DNA of 26,208 nt from JBBQXK01 sp038251625 (lineage in GTDB: Bacteria > Pseudomonadota > Alphaproteobacteria > Rhodobacterales > Rhodobacteraceae): NCBI GenBank assembly GCA_038251625.1, contig JBBSBE010000046.1:1-26208 (forward strand). The letters run 5' to 3'. The translations under genes and the position numbers were made by a program. Every line of letters starts with the position of its first letter. Position 1 is the stretch's first letter. Of the stretch, positions 22,873-26,208 are shown one piece after another. Below the pieces are notes generated by a model. The model worked only from the letters and a program-made list of their open reading frames with translations, was not told where the DNA came from and did no database searches.

Positions 22873-23087
22873 CGTCCCTACGTCCCCGCCTCGGCCAGGT
22901 CCGTCCGTTTCGGCCCAAGACGATGCACAAGGATGGCCAGGCGCGTCGCCATGTGTCGTGTCAACCTCTACCAGCTACCAGGGCCCTGCGGGTCGGCGGG
23001 ATCGCCCAAGTCGGGCAGGCGGGATTCCGCAGGGTATCCTGATGTGGCTAGGGCCAAAGACCCGCGCGGTCAACCGGCACGTGGCCG

Positions 23088-23726
23088 TCAGGGCCGCAGA
23101 ACACCGGCTGCCTGAAGCACGACGCGGGAGGGAAACCACATCCGTTCGCGGGGGGCATGCATCTCGATTGCGAAGAGCGGATCCACGCCCCTCGCGATCA
23201 CATCGACGATGGACTGGTAGACCTCGCCTTGCGTGTCTTCATAGACCCAGGAGGTGAAATCGAATGGCGTATCCCAGCCAAAGTCGGCCTTGCTGTCCTC
23301 GTAGTACGCAGCGATGTCGTCGGCGCCCCACCAGCGCAGGTGGAACCCGATGCTCGATCCGCGGGTCATGGTCCGCGTCTTGCCGGCAAGGAAGAGAGAA
23401 ACGCACGACGACTCGCACGTGCCGTTCACCTCCGTGTCAAGGCCGTAGTCCGCGATCATGCGGGCCATACGGTCCGACGCGCGTATACTGCCCCCGCCGC
23501 TGTTGAGGCGCAGCAGCGTCACACCGGGTTTCGACCGCAGCAATACGGCCATCCGGGCCACGTCTTCCTCGTCGATTTCGCCATCGTCGGAGCCGGAGAC
23601 GGTGTCGAAAACCAGTACGGACCCATCCACGTAAAGCTCGTCGCGATCGGTATCGGCCGCAGTATCAAAGGCGCCTGCGGGCAATGCGAAGAGAAGGAAC
23701 AGCACGGGCAGGAGGCGCATCATCAT
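23088..23726 (-). CDS. Secreted ClpP-fold protein (COG3904-like)
   Basis: The 212-residue product has a signal peptide (MMMRLLPVLFLLFALPAGAF). The domain has the ClpP/SppA-crotonase pattern: LRLNSGGGSIRASDRMARMI (substrate-binding turn), VNGTCESSCVSLFLAGKTR with a candidate nucleophile Ser106, and GSSIGFHLRWWG with a candidate His129. A cysteine pair (Cys104, Cys108) flanks the serine and suits an oxidised periplasm. It may be a periplasmic serine peptidase or a catalytically silent relative. Three consecutive ATG codons begin the gene, and GGAG lies 9 bases before the first. It follows metK by 27 bases on the same strand. Confidence 0.8.
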   Translation of the reverse strand: MMMRLLPVLFLLFALPAGAFDTAADTDRDELYVDGSVLVFDTVSGSDDGEIDEEDVARMAVLLRSKPGVTLLRLNSGGGSIRASDRMARMIADYGLDTEVNGTCESSCVSLFLAGKTRTMTRGSSIGFHLRWWGADDIAAYYEDSKADFGWDTPFDFTSWVYEDTQGEVYQSIVDVIARGVDPLFAIEMHAPRERMWFPSRVVLQAAGVLRP

Positions 23727-23753
23727 CGCTGTCTGCTCCGACCGGCCATACCG

Positions 23754-24935
23754 CTAAACCGCCGCCTTCAGCGCGTCCACCAGATCGGTCTTTTCCCAGC
23801 TGAAACCACCATCCGCCTCGGGCGCACGCCCGAAGTGGCCATAGGCAGCGGTGCGCTGGTAGATGGGCCTGTTCAGCTGCAGATGGGTGCGGATACCGAG
23901 CGGCGTCAGGTCCATCGCCTTTTCGACGGCGGCCTCGATGGCGGTATCGGGCACCACCCCGGTGCCATGTGTATCGACATAGATCGACAGGGGTCGCGCC
24001 ACGCCGATGGCATAGCTTACCTGCAACGTGCAGCGCTTGGCCAGACCCGCGGCCACCACGTTCTTGGCCAGATACCGCGCGGCATAAGCGGCCGAGCGGT
24101 CCACCTTGGTCGGGTCCTTCCCGGAGAAAGCACCACCACCGTGCGGCGCGGCACCACCGTAGGTGTCCACGATGATCTTGCGCCCGGTCAGGCCCGCATC
24201 ACCATCCGGACCGCCGATCACGAAGCTGCCGGTGGGGTTCACGTGCCAGTTGGTGCTTTCTGTGATCCACCCCTTGGGCAGCACGTCCCGGATATAGGGC
24301 TCGACAATGGCGCGGATATCGTCGGACGACTGATCCTCGCTGGCATGCTGGGTCGACAGCACGATCGACGTCACCTCGACCGGGCGGCCATCCTCATACC
24401 GCACGGAAAGCTGCGACTTGGCATCGGGGCGCAACAGCGGCTCTTTCCCCGATTTTCGCGCCTCGGCCAGACGCCGCAGGATCGCGTGGGAATAAAGGAT
24501 CGGCGCGGGCATGAACTCGGGCGTCTCATCCACCGCATAGCCGAACATGATGCCCTGGTCGCCCGCCCCCTGCTCGCGCCCGTCCTTGCCCACCACGCCT
24601 TGCGCGATATGGGCCGATTGTTCGTGCAGGAAGTTCAGCACGTGGCAGGTGTTCCAGTGGAACTTTTCCTGCTCATAGCCGATGTCGCGGATGCAATCGC
24701 GCGCGATCTGGCCGATACGGCCCATGTAATCCTTCAGCCGTTCCTGATTGGATAGACCAACCTCACCGCCGATGACCACAAGGCCCGATGTGGCAAAGGT
24801 CTCGCATGCGACGCGCGCGGTTTCCTCTTCGGCAAGGAAGGCGTCGAGCACGGCATCCGAGATGCGGTCGCACAATTTGTCGGGGTGACCCTCCGACACG
24901 GATTCGGAGGTGAAGACGAAAGACTTGCGAGACAT
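23754..24935 (-). CDS. metK: S-adenosylmethionine synthase
   Basis: The 393-residue enzyme makes SAM from methionine and ATP. It starts MSRKSFVFTSESVSEGHPDK (catalytic His17). GAGDQGIMFGYA (ATP site), GGAAPHGGGAFSGKDPTKVD and RSAAYAARYLAKN follow, and the C-terminus carries YGHFGR. The start ATG at 24935 is about 10 bases after GGAGCG. That ribosome binding site lies inside a SAM/SAH riboswitch, so translation should fall when SAM or SAH is abundant. An in-frame ATG five codons upstream overlaps the riboswitch and is not used. It follows lnt and precedes the ClpP-fold gene. Confidence 0.97.
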   Translation of the reverse strand: MSRKSFVFTSESVSEGHPDKLCDRISDAVLDAFLAEEETARVACETFATSGLVVIGGEVGLSNQERLKDYMGRIGQIARDCIRDIGYEQEKFHWNTCHVLNFLHEQSAHIAQGVVGKDGREQGAGDQGIMFGYAVDETPEFMPAPILYSHAILRRLAEARKSGKEPLLRPDAKSQLSVRYEDGRPVEVTSIVLSTQHASEDQSSDDIRAIVEPYIRDVLPKGWITESTNWHVNPTGSFVIGGPDGDAGLTGRKIIVDTYGGAAPHGGGAFSGKDPTKVDRSAAYAARYLAKNVVAAGLAKRCTLQVSYAIGVARPLSIYVDTHGTGVVPDTAIEAAVEKAMDLTPLGIRTHLQLNRPIYQRTAAYGHFGRAPEADGGFSWEKTDLVDALKAAV

Positions 24936-24942
24936 GGGGAAG

Positions 24943-24987
24943 CGCTCCATTGGGATAAACCCGTCACGTCAGGAAGCCGTTGTGACA
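24943..24987 (-). promoter_or_regulatory. SAM/SAH riboswitch upstream of metK
   Basis: On the minus strand GTCACAACGGCTTCCTGACG leads into GTGAC, so GTCAC (24982-24986) pairs with GTGAC (24963-24967). The hairpin loop contains the conserved CGGCTTCC. After a short linker comes CAATGGAGCG, whose GGAG is both the metK ribosome binding site and the pseudoknot partner of the CTTCC in the loop. Sequence and layout match the SAM/SAH class (RF01727), which occurs before metK in Rhodobacterales. Ligand binding would hide the ribosome binding site and repress metK translation. It fits in the gap between the lnt stop and metK. Confidence 0.92.
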
Positions 24988-25002
24988 GGCAAGGCACTCC
25001 GG

Positions 25003-26208
25003 CTAAGCCCTCGCGCCCGCGCCGTCAAGCCTGCGCCGGGCCAGAAGCGCCAAGGCCAGTGCCAGGATGATCAGCCAGGCCGGCCCGCGCCCGGCGCGCG
25101 CAAAGGCAGTCGGTGGCATCGCTGCGGGCAGGGGCGCGTCGATCACGCCCTGAACACCCAGCGCCAGCATGTCCTGCACCTGCCCGCGCGCGTCGATCAC
25201 GGCCGTGATCCCGGTGTTGGCCGCGCGCAAAAGCGGCAGGCCCTGCTCGATGGCGCGCAGACGGGCAAGCGCCAGATGCTGGTAGGGGCCGGTGCGGATG
25301 CCGAACCAGGCGTCATTGGTGATCTGCACCATCACCCGCGCCCGTTCCGGTGCATGCAGCGGAATGTCTGGAAAGACCGCCTCATAGCAGATCAGCGGCA
25401 GGATCGCGCCCACCCCGGGAACCGTCAGCACCGCAGGCCCCGGGCCCGCGCTGTAACCATACCCTTCCTGCGTCGCAAAAGCCTTGAGCCCGAACCACCG
25501 ATAGGCCAAATCCCCAAAGGGGATATATTCGCCGAAAGGCACCAGATGGTGCTTGTCATAAAGCCCCAGCACGTCACCCTCTGGCCCCGCGATGGCCATG
25601 CTGTTCCAGTAGCGCGCGCCGCCGTCGCTGCGTTGGATGCCTGCGATCACTGGCGCGCCACCGCCCGCCGCCCCGATCTCCCACATCGCCCCCGGAGACG
25701 TGTCCATCAGATACGGGACCGAGGTTTCCGGCCAGATCGTCAGCGCCACAGGGGCAGGGCCTTGCGCGCGCGTCATCTCCAGGATGCGGTCGAAAAGGGC
25801 ACGGGCGCGGGCGGGATCCCATTTCTGCTGCTGGTTGGCATTCGGCTGCACCAGCCTGACCATCGGCGCCGTGGCGTCCGACGCGGCATTCTGGCCCAGC
25901 CGCCACGCCCCAAAGGCGAACGCTGCGGCGAAAAGGGCTGCCCCCATTGCCAGTCCGCGCCAGTGAAACGCCACGGGCAAGGCCGCCACGATCAGCGTGA
26001 AAAGCGTCAGACCGTCCGGACCGGCGATGGCCGCCAACTGCGCCACGGGCGTGCCAATCCAGACATGCCCCGGCAGCGCCCAGGGAAAACCGGTCAGCGC
26101 CACGCCGCGCAACGCCTCGACGCCCGCCAGCGCCACCGCGAACATCACCGCGCGCGGCCGCCCATAGGGGGCCAGTGCCCCTGCCGCCGCCCAGAAAAGC
26201 GCAAGGCC
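25003..26208 (-). CDS. lnt: Apolipoprotein N-acyltransferase (partial, N-terminus beyond window)
   Basis: 401 residues are visible and the frame is still open at the window edge, so the first spans are missing. Lnt adds the third acyl chain to lipoproteins in the inner membrane. After membrane segments (ALAPYGRPRAVMFAVALAGV) and the ALPGHVWIGTP region, the nitrilase-like periplasmic domain shows TIWPETSVPYL (catalytic Glu), YDKHHLVPFGEYIPFG (catalytic Lys) and LICYEAVFP (nucleophile Cys). NDAWFG and HLALARLRAIEQGLPLLRAA complete it, with a last span near the C-terminus (WLIILALALALLARR). It lies directly upstream of the metK riboswitch. Confidence 0.93.
   Translation of the reverse strand, partial: GLALFWAAAGALAPYGRPRAVMFAVALAGVEALRGVALTGFPWALPGHVWIGTPVAQLAAIAGPDGLTLFTLIVAALPVAFHWRGLAMGAALFAAAFAFGAWRLGQNAASDATAPMVRLVQPNANQQQKWDPARARALFDRILEMTRAQGPAPVALTIWPETSVPYLMDTSPGAMWEIGAAGGGAPVIAGIQRSDGGARYWNSMAIAGPEGDVLGLYDKHHLVPFGEYIPFGDLAYRWFGLKAFATQEGYGYSAGPGPAVLTVPGVGAILPLICYEAVFPDIPLHAPERARVMVQITNDAWFGIRTGPYQHLALARLRAIEQGLPLLRAANTGITAVIDARGQVQDMLALGVQGVIDAPLPAAMPPTAFARAGRGPAWLIILALALALLARRRLDGAGARA

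Noticed and set aside
22873..23087. Possible small gene upstream of the VOC gene
   Set aside because: Only short frames without a ribosome binding site or recognisable motif are present.
23157..24755. A 532-codon open frame opposite metK and the ClpP-fold gene
   Set aside because: It overlaps two supported genes, has no recognisable motif and has a composition typical of an antisense shadow.

Overview
The window is chromosomal DNA of a GC-rich alphaproteobacterium, almost certainly a Rhodobacteraceae/Roseobacter-group member. The main evidence is the core block aroA-cmk-rpsA-ihfB-lapA-trpF-trpB, all on the minus strand, an lnt-metK-trmB neighbourhood, and a recognisable SAM/SAH riboswitch in front of metK, a class known mainly from Rhodobacterales. 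No rRNA, tRNA, CRISPR array or intact insertion sequence was found.

Layout. 1-156 is the tail of a sugar-type ABC ATPase. 435-2900 (minus) holds an MFS transporter and a six-Asp-box BNR/beta-propeller protein. 3060-6341 holds rplY (L25), an opposed IsdG/HmoA-like heme monooxygenase, pth, a DUF2332 protein and a DUF2237 protein. 6464-7120 is a visibly AT-rich secreted protein with a VPLP-type C-terminal sorting signal, split by an in-frame TGA. 7149-8618 (minus) is a three-gene unit of two related secreted proteins with Gly/Asp-rich tails and a membrane-anchored LuxR-type regulator. trpB follows at 8833-10065. Between trpB and trpF lie a PRC-barrel-like protein, an endonuclease/exonuclease/phosphatase-family protein, a DUF4394 secreted protein and a MOSC protein.

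13540-20562 (minus) is the translation/nucleoid/aromatic block read as aroA, a broken GNAT gene, cmk, two secreted proteins (one a Cys-type glutathione peroxidase), rpsA, ihfB, lapA and trpF. 20630-26208 (minus) contains trmB, an AT-richer multi-spanning membrane protein, a VOC protein, a ClpP-fold secreted protein, metK with its riboswitch, and lnt running off the window edge.

The core genes link SAM supply (metK), shikimate and tryptophan synthesis (aroA, trpF, trpB), CMP recycling (cmk), translation (rpsA, rplY, pth, trmB) and envelope lipoprotein maturation (lnt). The accessory genes sit in the seams between these core genes. The most likely undescribed system is the tandem secreted acidic-tail pair with its membrane LuxR regulator.
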